A stretch of DNA of 35,183 nt from Alphaproteobacteria bacterium (GTDB lineage: Bacteria > Pseudomonadota > Alphaproteobacteria > UBA9219): assembly GCA_031291435.1 (NCBI GenBank), contig JARLJC010000240.1:1-35183 (forward strand), given 5' to 3'. This document shows, one piece after another, positions 19,714 to 28,040 of the stretch; positions within the stretch are counted from its first letter, which is position 1; each line of letters opens with the position of its first letter. The notes below the pieces were generated by a model that did not search any database, was not told the origin of the DNA, and saw only the letters and a program-made list of their open reading frames with translations. Made by a program: the position numbers and the translations under genes.

Positions 19714-21432
19714 CTAACGGGAAACTTTAGTGCCATTGCGGGCGGCGTCACGCGACATGATGAACCATTGCTGGCCGATGCCGAGCAGATTGCTCCATGT
19801 CCAGTAGATCACCAAACCCGCAGGCATCGCGGCCAGCATATAAGTGAACACGAACGGCATCACCATGAACACCCGCGCCTGCGATTTATCGGGCGGCTGG
19901 GGCGACAGTCTCTGCTGCATGAACATGCTGCAGCCCATCAAAATCGGCCAGGCGCCAATATGGAAAAACAGCGGGGCCGGGAAATGCAGCAACCCGAACA
20001 GATTGAGAACCGAAGTCGGATCGGGCGCCGACATATCGTGAATCCAGCCAAAGAAAGGCGCATGCCGCATTTCGATATTGACGTAGAGCACCTTGTACAA
20101 AGCGAAGAAAATCGGAATCTGGATCAAAGTCGGGAAACAGCCGGACAGCGGATTGACCTTCTCGCGCCGGTACAGTTCCATCGTTTCCTGACTCTGGCGC
20201 ATTTTGTCGTCGGGGAAACGTTCCTGAATTTCCTTCATCTGCGGCTGCAACGCTTTCATGCGCGCCATCGAATGGAACGATTTCAGCGACAACGGCAAAG
20301 TGGCGCAGCGCAGCAGAACCGTGAACACCAGAATGGCGATGCCGATGCTGCCCAAAGCGTTGGCGAGCTTGGTCAGCAGATACAAAAACGGCTTGGTCAG
20401 GAAATAGAACCAGCCGAAATCGATGGCCTTGTCGAAATGTGGAATGTCATATTTGTCGGCATAGAAGTCGAGCAGCTTGACCTGCTTGGCGCCTGCGAAC
20501 AGATGCGTGGTCTGCTCGACGCTCGAAGCCGGGGCGATGTTCATCGCCGCTCCCCGGAAATCGCTTTGATAGAACCCCATATCGGGATTGCTGGCGCCTT
20601 CGGCGTTATAGGCGAATTCGGCGGTGATCTTTTCGTCCTGCGGCGGCACCATCGCCACCAGCCAGTATTTGTCGGTGATGCCGAGCCAGCCGCCGGTGCT
20701 TTCATTGACCTGCTTGCCGTCTTCGGCCAGCTTTTTGTACTTATATTCTTCCAGCGTGCCGCCGAGAACGCCAAGCCCGCCTTCATGCACGACCGAGCGC
20801 GCTTCCGCCGCCGGTAATCCCTGCCGCGCCACTACGCCATACGGATAAAGCGTGACCGGAGTCTTGCCGGTATTGGCGACGCGGTCGGTGATGGTGAACA
20901 TCGAATCCTTGTCCACCGCGATGGTGCGTTCGAACAGCAGCCCCTGCTTGTTGTCCCAGCTCAGCTTGACGGCATGATCGGGGGTGAGGGTTTTGCCGTC
21001 GGCGCTCCATAAAGTATCGGCGGTCGGCACGGCTACGCCTGCGCTGCCCAGCCAGCTGAACGACGCATAAAATGCCTTGTGCGGCGGCGCGGAACCCGAA
21101 GGCGACAGCAGAACGATAGCAGGCGAAGCCGGATCCGGCGTTTCGCGGTATTTGTTGAGCAGCAGGTCATCGAACTGCGCGCCTTTGAGATCGATGGAGC
21201 CGGAAAGTTCCGGCGTGTCGAGCTTGACGCGGGCCGCTTCCGGCAAAATAACGGCGCGGTCGCGCAAAGTCGCGTTGGCGCTTTCGGGGGCTGCGATCTT
21301 GCCTTCCTTCTCGACCTGCTGCGCAATCGCGTGGCTGCGGGCATAATCCTGCTGCGGCTTCACGTAAAAATACTGAAAGCCCAGCATGATGGCGACGGAA
21401 AGGATGATGGCGGTGACGAGATTATTGTTCAT
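19714..21432 (-). CDS. yidC: Membrane protein insertase YidC
   Basis: A 572-residue inner-membrane insertase that works alone or with SecYEG. The N-terminal segment LVTAIILSVAIMLGFQYFYV is the first membrane helix, followed by a large periplasmic domain (to about residue 340). The conserved C-terminal core follows: FYFLTKPFLYLLTKLA, then CATLPLSLKSFHSMARMKALQPQMKEIQERF with the conserved positive groove region, NPLSGCFPTLIQIPIFFALYKVL and a final VIYWTWSNLLGIGQQW. Length is normal for Gram-negative YidC. It heads the minus-strand run aminotransferase-lapA-pyrF-trpF. It does not follow rnpA here, and yidD lies divergently. Confidence 0.98.
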   Translation of the reverse strand: MNNNLVTAIILSVAIMLGFQYFYVKPQQDYARSHAIAQQVEKEGKIAAPESANATLRDRAVILPEAARVKLDTPELSGSIDLKGAQFDDLLLNKYRETPDPASPAIVLLSPSGSAPPHKAFYASFSWLGSAGVAVPTADTLWSADGKTLTPDHAVKLSWDNKQGLLFERTIAVDKDSMFTITDRVANTGKTPVTLYPYGVVARQGLPAAEARSVVHEGGLGVLGGTLEEYKYKKLAEDGKQVNESTGGWLGITDKYWLVAMVPPQDEKITAEFAYNAEGASNPDMGFYQSDFRGAAMNIAPASSVEQTTHLFAGAKQVKLLDFYADKYDIPHFDKAIDFGWFYFLTKPFLYLLTKLANALGSIGIAILVFTVLLRCATLPLSLKSFHSMARMKALQPQMKEIQERFPDDKMRQSQETMELYRREKVNPLSGCFPTLIQIPIFFALYKVLYVNIEMRHAPFFGWIHDMSAPDPTSVLNLFGLLHFPAPLFFHIGAWPILMGCSMFMQQRLSPQPPDKSQARVFMVMPFVFTYMLAAMPAGLVIYWTWSNLLGIGQQWFIMSRDAARNGTKVSR

Positions 21433-21521
21433 TGCACAGTCTTTGAAGGGCGAAATTGTCTGGTTCAGGTATCAGGTATTTCCTATAAGGAAAAGCATAT
21501 AAATCAATCGGAGCGATGCCG

Positions 21522-21737
21522 GTGACCGCCCTCCTGCGCAGCCTTATATGGGTCTACCGCCACAGTTTTTCCATGCTGATGGGGCGGCATTGCCGTTTTA
21601 TGCCCACTTGTTCGGCTTACGCGGATGAGGCGTTGCGCCTGCATGGCCCGGTCAAAGGCGGCAAACTGGCCCTGAAACGGATATGCAGATGCCACCCGTG
21701 GGGCGGAAGCGGCTTCGATCCGGTGCCGCCGCCATAG
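21522..21737 (+). CDS. yidD: Membrane protein insertion efficiency factor YidD
   Basis: A protein of about 71 residues of the YidD family, a small membrane-associated helper of YidC-dependent insertion. The signature [19 protein letters not shown], then [16 protein letters not shown] and GFDPVP, is complete. Two starts are possible: ATG at 21516 and GTG at 21522. GGAG at 21510-21513 is only two bases from the ATG but eight from the GTG, so the GTG is preferred. It is transcribed away from yidC, with about 85 bases of shared upstream region. Usually yidD precedes yidC in the same direction after rnpA. Confidence 0.93.
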   Translation: MTALLRSLIWVYRHSFSMLMGRHCRFMPTCSAYADEALRLHGPVKGGKLALKRICRCHPWGGSGFDPVPPP

Positions 21738-21765
21738 GCTGGATAAAGAAACATCTTGAAAATAA

Positions 21766-21950
21766 AGCACCACCCGTGCCGTCATTCCGGACGATTTTCT
21801 CTTCGTCACGCCGAAGGCGGGGCGAAAGAAAATTGATCCGGAACCCAGTTGGCCTCTGAACAGGAAAGGGCCTATCCTGTCGAAAGGCGATCTGGGTCCC
21901 GCATCGCGCACCAAGAGGTGCTTGTGCGGGATGACCGCACGGGTAGTGCT
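21766..21950. repeat. MITE-like element with 23-bp terminal inverted repeats and three internal hairpins
   Basis: The ends 21766-21788 and 21928-21950 are inverted repeats matching at 20 of 23 positions (AGCAC-ACCCGTGC-GTCAT-CC). Between them lie three further imperfect hairpins: about 21786-21843 (CCGGA...TCCGG), about 21843-21896 (CCCAG...CTGGG with ACAGGA/TCCTGT inside) and about 21897-21930 (CCCGCA...TGCGGG with GCACC/GGTGC inside). There is no open frame of note. It lies between yidD and manC. This is typical of a non-autonomous mobile palindrome; no flanking duplication is certain. Confidence 0.7.
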
Positions 21951-22007
21951 AAAACGGCAGTATCGGAATTTGTTGCTCCTTTATAGGGGAATGGGTAAAA
22001 AGCAGAC

Positions 22008-23465
22008 ATGAAAATTCGCCCCGTCATCCTTTCCGGCGGTTCGGGCACGCGGCTCTGGCCCGTTTCCCGTTCCAAAGCCCCCAAGCAATTCGTCCCCCTG
22101 ATCGGCGCGGAAAATCTGTTCGCCGCCACGGTGCGGAGCACCTATGATATGGGGCGCAGCGTCAACGACCCGACCTCCTTCGCGCCGCCGATGATCGTCG
22201 GCAATGCCGAACATAAATTCCTGATTCACGATGCGCTCGACGCCGCGAAACAGAGTGAAGCCATTGTCCTGCTCGAACCCATCGGGCGCAACACGGCGGC
22301 GGCGGCAATCGCCGCAGCGCTCGCCGAAAAAGATGACGATGTTCTGCATCTGGTGCGCCCCAGCGACCATGTCATCGCCGACGCCAAGGCTTTCCGCGCC
22401 GCGATTGCGCAGGCGGTGCCTGCGGCAGCCGCCGGTTCCTTCGTGTTATTCGGCATCGCACCCGATTATCCGGAAACCGGCTATGGCTATATCAATCCGG
22501 GTGCGGCCACCACGTTCGACGGCGTGAAATCCATCGCCGCTTTCAAGGAAAAACCAGACGCCAAAGGCGCGGTCGCTCTGATCGCGGGCGGCGCTTTGTG
22601 GAACAGCGGCATTTTCCTTTATTCCCCGCGCACGCTCATCGAAGAAGCGAAGAAACTCGCGCCTGAAATGCTGAAGCAGGTGCAGGAAGCCCTCGACAAA
22701 GCGCAGAGCGACGCACGCGGCATCACCCTCGACGCCAAGACTTACGAAGCCGTCGCCTCGGAACCGTTCGACCGCGTGATTATGGAACACACGAAACACG
22801 GCGCGGTCGTGCCCTGCAGCATGGGCTGGAACGATGTCGGTTCGTGGCAGGCTTTGTGGCAATCGGCCGACAAGGATAAAGACGGCAACGCGACCATCGG
22901 TTCGGTCGTCACGCAGGATTCGAAAAACTGCTATGTGCGGTCGGAAGGCCCCGCCGTCGCCGTGCTCGGCCTCGAAGATATCGCCGTCATCGCCACCAAG
23001 GACGCCATTCTGGTGACGCCGCGCAACCGCACGCAGGATGTCAAGGCGCTGGTGGCCGCCGTGCAGGAAACCAAACCCGACCTCGCACAAAATCATTCGG
23101 TCGCGCGCCGCCCCTGGGGCTCTTACGAAAGCATCGCCGCGGGTTCGCATTTTCAATGCAAGCATATTACCGTTCTGCCCGGACGTTCGCTCTCCCTCCA
23201 AATGCATCACCACCGCGCCGAGCATTGGGTGGTCGTGGTCGGCACCGCCAAAGTCGAAATCGACGGCGTCGAGAAAATGGTCTATCCGAACGAATCCGTA
23301 TACATTCCCAAAGGCTCGACCCACCGCCTGACCAACCCCGGCATGATCGAGCTGCATCTGATCGAGGTGCAATCGGGCGATTATCTGGGCGAAGACGATA
23401 TCGTTCGTCTGGCCGACAATTATGGCCGCACGGAAAATTCGCCCTCAAAGGTTAATAAGCATTAA
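22008..23465 (+). CDS. manC: Mannose-1-phosphate guanylyltransferase / mannose-6-phosphate isomerase
   Basis: A 485-residue bifunctional enzyme that makes GDP-mannose for surface polysaccharides. The N-terminal nucleotidyltransferase shows VILSGGSGTRLWPVSRSKAP, VRPSDHVI, GYGYI and FKEKPD, with NSGIFLY and MGWNDVGSW later. The C-terminal type II isomerase cupin begins at about residue 365 with RPWGSYESI and carries LSLQMHHHRAEHWVVV and YIPKGSTHRLTNPG. Length is normal for the AlgA/ManC type. The upstream region is the repeat element at 21766-21950. No neighbouring polysaccharide cluster is seen in the window. Confidence 0.96.
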   Translation: MKIRPVILSGGSGTRLWPVSRSKAPKQFVPLIGAENLFAATVRSTYDMGRSVNDPTSFAPPMIVGNAEHKFLIHDALDAAKQSEAIVLLEPIGRNTAAAAIAAALAEKDDDVLHLVRPSDHVIADAKAFRAAIAQAVPAAAAGSFVLFGIAPDYPETGYGYINPGAATTFDGVKSIAAFKEKPDAKGAVALIAGGALWNSGIFLYSPRTLIEEAKKLAPEMLKQVQEALDKAQSDARGITLDAKTYEAVASEPFDRVIMEHTKHGAVVPCSMGWNDVGSWQALWQSADKDKDGNATIGSVVTQDSKNCYVRSEGPAVAVLGLEDIAVIATKDAILVTPRNRTQDVKALVAAVQETKPDLAQNHSVARRPWGSYESIAAGSHFQCKHITVLPGRSLSLQMHHHRAEHWVVVVGTAKVEIDGVEKMVYPNESVYIPKGSTHRLTNPGMIELHLIEVQSGDYLGEDDIVRLADNYGRTENSPSKVNKH

Positions 23466-23550
23466 TTTTTGAGCCGTTTCAGGCTGTTAACTCGGCATTA
23501 ACATGTTGCCGGTACATTGCAGCCTACTCATTTCCCCCATGGAGAATCAC

Positions 23551-24165
23551 ATGAAATCCCTTCCGGCCCGCGCTTCGCGCAAACAAGGTTTTACACTCAC
23601 CGAAATCGCGATCGTCCTCGGCATCATCGGCTTGATCCTGGGCGCGATCTGGGTGGCGGCTTCCGCCGTCTATAACAACCAGAAAGTCGGCAAAGGCACG
23701 ACACAGATGCTGAACATCGTTCAGGGCATCCGTTCGCTTTATTCGACCAGCTCGACCACCGGTCTGGCGGACGCGACCGACATGACCTTCTCCATCTGCA
23801 GCGCCGGCGTATTCCCCAGCGATATGATCCCCAGCGCCGGCTGCGGCACCTCCGCCGCTCCGGGCACGATCAACGACCCGTGGAACGGTTCGACCACCGT
23901 TGCCAGCACCTCGGTCGCGGTTGCCGCCACCGGCGACGCTTTCATCGTCAAGATGGCGGGCGTTCCGACTTCGGCCTGTACCGCCCTGATGACTTCGCTT
24001 GGCGGCACCGGTCGCGATCCCGGCCTGATCTATCTCGGCGTTCCCGCTTATGCGGTTGCCAGCGCGACCGCCTTCCCGGTTACGGTTTCGGCCGCTACCG
24101 CCGCCGCTCAATGCACCTCGGCGGCGACGGTTGCCTTGACTGCGGTGTTCAAGGTTAAAGGCTAA
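23551..24165 (+). CDS. Type IV pilin-like protein 1
   Basis: A 204-residue type IV prepilin. A 13-residue basic leader ends in KQG, followed by FTLTEIAIVLGIIGLILGAIW, so prepilin peptidase would cut after Gly13 and leave Phe1 with the essential Glu5. The globular domain has four cysteines (FSICSAG, AGCGTS, SACTAL, AAQCTS), enough for two disulfides, and resembles PilS-like type IVb pilins. The ATG at 23551 is chosen since GGAGA lies just upstream; the frame extends to 23503 but lacks a site. It is followed by its own strong terminator. Pilin 2 is a close tandem paralogue. No pilus assembly genes are present in the window. Confidence 0.92.
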   Translation: MKSLPARASRKQGFTLTEIAIVLGIIGLILGAIWVAASAVYNNQKVGKGTTQMLNIVQGIRSLYSTSSTTGLADATDMTFSICSAGVFPSDMIPSAGCGTSAAPGTINDPWNGSTTVASTSVAVAATGDAFIVKMAGVPTSACTALMTSLGGTGRDPGLIYLGVPAYAVASATAFPVTVSAATAAAQCTSAATVALTAVFKVKG

Positions 24166-24189
24166 AATGTACAGGTTAGCGTGAAATGA

Positions 24190-24217
24190 GCGGGAAGCTT
24201 CGGCTTCCCGCTTTTTT
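24190..24217 (+). terminator. Rho-independent terminator of pilin 1
   Basis: A perfect 9-bp stem GCGGGAAGC, loop TTCG, GCTTCCCGC, followed by six T residues, 25 bases after the stop. Confidence 0.95.
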
Positions 24218-24301
24218 CTTGCCCGCTACCCACCGAAACAATGCTTGTAAGCGCCCCCATCACGACAAGACCAGATTCATAACGACCCAGGGAGAAAGAT
24301 T

Positions 24302-24940
24302 ATGCTGATCCAGAAACTTTCGCTGTCCCGCGCCCAGCCCCACAAGACAAGCTCGTCAAAAGGCTTCACCCTTACCGAAATCGCGATCGTCCTCGGCATC
24401 ATCGGCCTGATCCTCGGCGCCATCTGGGTCGCGGCATCCAAGGTTTATGCCAACCAGAAAGTCGGCAAGGCAACCACGCAAATGATCAACGTGGTTCAAG
24501 GCATCCGCTCGCTTTACTCGACCAGCTCGGTCACCGGCCTGGCGGATACAACAGATATGACCTTCGCGATCTGCAGCGCCAGCGTGTTCCCCAGCGATAC
24601 GATCCCCAGCACCGGGTGCGGCACTTCCGCCGCTCCGGCCACGATCAGCAACCCGTGGAACGGAGCGACAACCATCGCCAGCACCTCGGTCGCTGTTGCC
24701 GCCACCGGCGACGCCTTCATGATCAAGATGGCCGGCGTTCCGACCACCGGATGCACCGCGCTGATGACTTCGCTTGGCGGCATCGGTCGCGATCCCGGCC
24801 TGATCTATCTTGGCGTTCCCGCTTATGCGGTTGCCAGCGCCACGGCCTTCCCGGTCACTTTGGCCACCGCCACCGCCGCCGCTCAATGCACCTCGGCGGC
24901 AACTGTGACCCTGAGCGCTGTGTTCAAGCTTAAGGGCTAA
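24302..24940 (+). CDS. Type IV pilin-like protein 2
   Basis: A 212-residue tandem paralogue of pilin 1. The leader is longer (21 residues, ending SSSKG), then FTLTEIAIVLGIIGLILGAIW is identical to pilin 1. The rest is nearly collinear with it, including all four cysteines and the stretch GRDPGLIYLGVPAYAVASATAFPV. Differences cluster in the exposed part (for example AGVFPSDMIPSAG versus ASVFPSDTIPSTG). GGGAG precedes the ATG at good spacing. It has its own terminator with a similar stem. Two nearly equal copies suggest recent duplication and either dosage or alternative major/minor pilin use. Confidence 0.92.
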   Translation: MLIQKLSLSRAQPHKTSSSKGFTLTEIAIVLGIIGLILGAIWVAASKVYANQKVGKATTQMINVVQGIRSLYSTSSVTGLADTTDMTFAICSASVFPSDTIPSTGCGTSAAPATISNPWNGATTIASTSVAVAATGDAFMIKMAGVPTTGCTALMTSLGGIGRDPGLIYLGVPAYAVASATAFPVTLATATAAAQCTSAATVTLSAVFKLKG

Positions 24941-24964
24941 GGTACGTTCTCTTGCGCGGTTAAA

Positions 24965-24993
24965 AGCGGGAAACTGAAGTTTCCCGCTTTTTC
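24965..24993 (+). terminator. Rho-independent terminator of pilin 2
   Basis: An 11-bp stem AGCGGGAAACT, loop GA, AGTTTCCCGCT, followed by a T-rich tail. Its stem GCGGGAA is shared with the pilin 1 terminator, in keeping with duplication. Confidence 0.93.
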
Positions 24994-25048
24994 TTTTGCA
25001 TCACAAGCCGTTTAGGCTACATTTCCCTCCTGCCCGTCCGGAGGTTCC

Positions 25049-25822
25049 ATGAGCATTTCAGCCCCCCAAACAATCCGCATGCGCCTTTATGGCGTTCTTG
25101 TTGTTGTGGCCGTCGCCGCCATCGCTTACGGGGCCTGGGCCTATAATGAGAAACTCTATCGCGACCATGTCGCGCAGACCGATGCCGCGCTCGTCAGCAT
25201 CGTCAAGAATGTGCGCCGCCTGTTCCTTTATTCGCCGACGGTCGATATTTCAGGATCCGCCGACATGATGCTGAGCAGCACCGACTCTGTGCATAACGTC
25301 TATATCGAATCGGACGTGTTCCCCCGCAACATGGAAGGCCCCAACCGCCGCGCCGTGATGACGCCGTGGGGCGGCGGCATGGCCGTCACGCAGGCGACTT
25401 CCGAAAACAAGGGCGACGCTTTCTATGTCTATCTCGACGGGCTGCCGAAGCGCGCCTGCAAAGATCTGCTCAGCGATAATGCGGGCGCCACCCGTGATCC
25501 CCTGCTGCTGGCGGTGGGATCGGGCCCGGCGGGTTCCGTCCCGCCCGTGAACATCACCGAACTGCCGGTAACGCCGGGCGCGGTGCAGACTTTATGCGCG
25601 GCGGACAAGAACGCCATCGGCCTGGAATATCAGCTTCGCGCCGGTGAAGTTGCCAAACCGCCCGTGACCTATGCGCCCGCGCCGAAGCCCAAGGCTCACA
25701 AGGCCGAGGCCCCCAAGATCGAAGAGAAGAAAGCGGAAGAAAAGAAAGCCCCGGAACATAAGACCGAGGACAAGAAACCCGCCCCCAAAGCCAAGACCGA
25801 GAAAACCAAGAAAGCCGAATAA
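25049..25822 (+). CDS. Pilin-related protein without prepilin motif, lysine-rich tail
   Basis: A 257-residue membrane-anchored relative of the two upstream pilins. The N-terminus (RMRLYGVLVVVAVAAIAYGAW) is a membrane helix but has no G-FTLTE cleavage motif. The body follows the pilins: IVKNVRRLFLYS matches IVQGIRSLYSTS, ESDVFPRNM matches SAGVFPSDM, TPWGGG matches DPWNG, and GDAFYVYLDGLPKRACKDLLS...TRDP matches GDAFIVKMAGVPTSACTALMTS...GRDP. Two of the four cysteines remain. After about residue 205 comes a Lys/Glu/Pro/Ala tail of about 50 residues. GGAGG lies upstream of the ATG. comM follows after 8 bases. Its role is unknown; an uncleaved anchor or accessory of the pilin-like fibre is inferred. 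Confidence 0.8.
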   Translation: MSISAPQTIRMRLYGVLVVVAVAAIAYGAWAYNEKLYRDHVAQTDAALVSIVKNVRRLFLYSPTVDISGSADMMLSSTDSVHNVYIESDVFPRNMEGPNRRAVMTPWGGGMAVTQATSENKGDAFYVYLDGLPKRACKDLLSDNAGATRDPLLLAVGSGPAGSVPPVNITELPVTPGAVQTLCAADKNAIGLEYQLRAGEVAKPPVTYAPAPKPKAHKAEAPKIEEKKAEEKKAPEHKTEDKKPAPKAKTEKTKKAE

Positions 25823-25830
25823 CCACCCCC

Positions 25831-27366
25831 ATGGTCGCCCGCGTCACCACCGTCGCTTTCGAGGGTACCAACGTCCTCGATATCGACGTTCAGGTGCAGA
25901 TGTCGAACGGGTTGCCGAAATTCAACCTGGTGGGATTGCCCGACAAAGCCGTGGGCGAAAGCCGCGAACGCGTGCGGGCGGCATTATTCGCCTTGGGCCT
26001 CGCCCTTCCTTCCAAACATATCGCCGTCAATCTCGCCCCCGCCGACGTTCTCAAAGAAGGCTCGCATTTCGACCTGCCGATTGCACTCGCTTTGCTGGCG
26101 GCAATGGGCGTTTTGCCGCTTGAGGAAATCGCGCATTACACGGCGCTCGGCGAGTTGGCGCTGGATGGGGCTTTGTCGCCGGTCGCGGGCGTGCTGCCCG
26201 CCGCCGTGACCGCCAGCGCCGCCGGGCGCGGATTGATCTGCCCGGAAAAAAACGGCGGCGAGGCGGTATGGGCGGGCGAGCTGGAAGTTCTGGCCGCGCC
26301 CTCGCTCCTCGCGCTCATCAATCATTTCAAAGGCACGCAGGTGCTGGGGCGGCCGGTGGCGCAGTTGCAATCGGACGAGCCCGGAAGTTACGCCGATCTG
26401 CGCGACATCAAAGGGCAGGAAGTGGCCAAACGCGCGCTCGAAGTCGCGGCGGCGGGCGGGCATAACCTCCTGATGATCGGGCCGCCCGGTTCGGGCAAAA
26501 GCATGCTGGCGGCACGCCTGCCCGGCATCTTGCCGCCGCTCGGCGCCGACGAAGCCCTCGACGTTTCCATGATTCATTCGCTGGCCGGGTTGCTCGACGA
26601 AGGCAAGCTGCTGCGCCGCAGGCCGTTTCGCGATCCGCATCATTCGGCCTCGCTGCCCTCCCTGGTCGGCGGCGGGATGAAGGCCAAGCCGGGCGAGATT
26701 TCCCTCGCCCATAACGGCGTGCTGTTCCTCGACGAATTGCCGGAATTCCAGCGCGCGACTTTGGAAGCGTTGCGGCAGCCTTTGGAGACCGGGCGCGCGG
26801 TCGTCAGCCGCGCCAATCATCACGTCACCTATCCCGCCCGCGTGCAATTGATCGCGGCGATGAATCCCTGCCGCTGCGGGCATCTCGACGATCCTTCGCG
26901 CACCTGCGGGCGCGCGCCGAAATGCGCAGGCGATTATCAGGCGCGCATTTCGGGGCCTCTGTTCGACCGCATCGATTGCCATGTCGAAGTCCCCGCCGTC
27001 AGCGCCGCCGATCTCAGCCTGCCACCGCCGCGCGAAGACTCATCCATCGTGGCCGCCCGCGTCGCCGAGGCCCGCGCCATTCAGGCCGCGCGTTACAAAG
27101 CCCTGTCGAACGACAATAAAACTTTGCCGCCTGTCCGCACCAATTCGCAAGCCGACGGCGAATTGCTGGAACAGGTGGCCGCGCCCGATCAGGCCGGACG
27201 CGCCCTCCTCACCCAGGCCGCCGAGCAGATGAAACTTTCCGCGCGCGGCTATCATCGCGTTTTGCGCGTGGCGCGCACCCTGGCCGATCTCGCGGGCGCC
27301 GAAGCCGTCACCCGCACCCATATCGCCGAGGCACTCAGCTATCGCCGCCTCAACCTCGGCAAGTAA
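25831..27366 (+). CDS. comM: ComM/YifB family Mg-chelatase-like AAA+ ATPase
   Basis: A 511-residue member of the ComM (YifB) family; in naturally competent bacteria ComM is a helicase that extends branch migration of incoming DNA. The N-terminal lon-like part begins MVARVTTVAFEGTNVLDIDVQ. Walker A GPPGSGKS is at residues 217-224, Walker B is VLFLDELPEF, and the later CRCGHLDDPSRTCG segment and SGPLFDRIDCHVEVP are typical. Length is normal. Its start follows the lysine-tailed pilin relative by only 8 bases with no good ribosome site, so translation may depend on reading through from upstream. The family is also widespread in bacteria not known to be competent. Confidence 0.95.
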   Translation: MVARVTTVAFEGTNVLDIDVQVQMSNGLPKFNLVGLPDKAVGESRERVRAALFALGLALPSKHIAVNLAPADVLKEGSHFDLPIALALLAAMGVLPLEEIAHYTALGELALDGALSPVAGVLPAAVTASAAGRGLICPEKNGGEAVWAGELEVLAAPSLLALINHFKGTQVLGRPVAQLQSDEPGSYADLRDIKGQEVAKRALEVAAAGGHNLLMIGPPGSGKSMLAARLPGILPPLGADEALDVSMIHSLAGLLDEGKLLRRRPFRDPHHSASLPSLVGGGMKAKPGEISLAHNGVLFLDELPEFQRATLEALRQPLETGRAVVSRANHHVTYPARVQLIAAMNPCRCGHLDDPSRTCGRAPKCAGDYQARISGPLFDRIDCHVEVPAVSAADLSLPPPREDSSIVAARVAEARAIQAARYKALSNDNKTLPPVRTNSQADGELLEQVAAPDQAGRALLTQAAEQMKLSARGYHRVLRVARTLADLAGAEAVTRTHIAEALSYRRLNLGK

Positions 27367-27381
27367 GCACCGCAGGGCGTG

Positions 27382-27456
27382 GGGGACATAATAAAAGGGG
27401 CCTGTTTAGCTGTAACTTGTTAGCAAGACCTCTCCAGCCCCTTTTATTGTGTCCCC
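27382..27456. repeat. 75-bp element with 20-bp terminal inverted repeats
   Basis: Arms 27382-27401 (GGGGACATAATAAAAGGGGC) and 27437-27456 are inverted repeats matching at 19 of 20 positions, around a 35-base centre. It lies between comM and yqeY. The inner GGGGC...GCCCCTTTT could help terminate comM transcription, but the loop is long. It resembles a small dispersed or transposon-derived palindrome. Confidence 0.7.
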
Positions 27457-27520
27457 ATCGCGCTTGTCGCCAGCCCCCTCGAAGGGGTATAAAGCCCCTT
27501 CATATTCAGGGAGCCTACCA

Positions 27521-27982
27521 ATGTCGTTACGCACCACCATCACCGACGCGATGAAAGACGCCATGCGCGCCAAGGACGAACGCGCGCTCGCCACCACACG
27601 CATGATTATGGCGAAACTGAAAGACGCCGACATAGCGGCGCGCCCGAAAGGCAATGCCGACGGCATCAGCGACAATGAGATCGCCAGCATGATGCAGGGC
27701 ATGATCAAGCAGCGCCGCGAGAGCATCGTGCTCTACGAAAAAGGCAACCGCGCCGATCTGGTCAAGCAGGAGAGCGAAGAAATCGCCGTCATCGAACGTT
27801 TCCTGCCCAAGCAGATGGACGAAGCCGCGATGACGCACGCGATCAATAACATCGTCGCCGTCCTCGGCGCGAAAGACGTGAAAGATATGGGCAAGGTCAT
27901 GGCCGAACTGAAAAAGGCCTATGCCGGCAAGATGGATTTCGCCGCCGCCGGGGCCTTGGTCAAAACGAAGCTGGCCGGGTAA
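27521..27982 (+). CDS. yqeY: GatB/YqeY-domain protein
   Basis: A 153-residue all-helical YqeY protein, related to the C-terminal domain of the GatB amidotransferase subunit; its function is not well established (tRNA binding is proposed for the domain). Typical elements are MSLRTTITDAMKDAMRAKDE, RMIMAKLKDADI, IKQRRESIVLYEKGNRADLVKQESEEI, ERFLPKQMDE and a closing AAGALVKTKLAG. The ATG at 27521 follows AGGGAG at good spacing; the open frame reaches 27449. In alphaproteobacteria it often precedes dnaG and rpoD; here a toxin-antitoxin pair lies between. Confidence 0.93.
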   Translation: MSLRTTITDAMKDAMRAKDERALATTRMIMAKLKDADIAARPKGNADGISDNEIASMMQGMIKQRRESIVLYEKGNRADLVKQESEEIAVIERFLPKQMDEAAMTHAINNIVAVLGAKDVKDMGKVMAELKKAYAGKMDFAAAGALVKTKLAG

Positions 27983-27988
27983 AAAGGC

Positions 27989-28027
27989 TTGACTTTCGCG
28001 TCCTATTGTTATAACATAAATTATAAC
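27989..28027 (+). promoter_or_regulatory. Candidate promoter and operator of the toxin-antitoxin pair
   Basis: TTGACT at 27989-27994 and TATAAC at 28010-28015 form a possible promoter with a short 15-base spacer. The inverted repeat GTTATAA / TTATAAC (28008-28014 and 28021-28027, six bases apart) overlaps the -10 box, as expected for an antitoxin-bound operator. The ribosome site GGAG follows at 28031. Confidence 0.5.
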
Positions 28028-28040
28028 TTTGGAGATTGCC

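Noticed and set aside
23460-23550. A sigma-54 type promoter before pilin 1
   Set aside because: GG and GC elements exist near 23511 but the spacing is too short for sigma-54.
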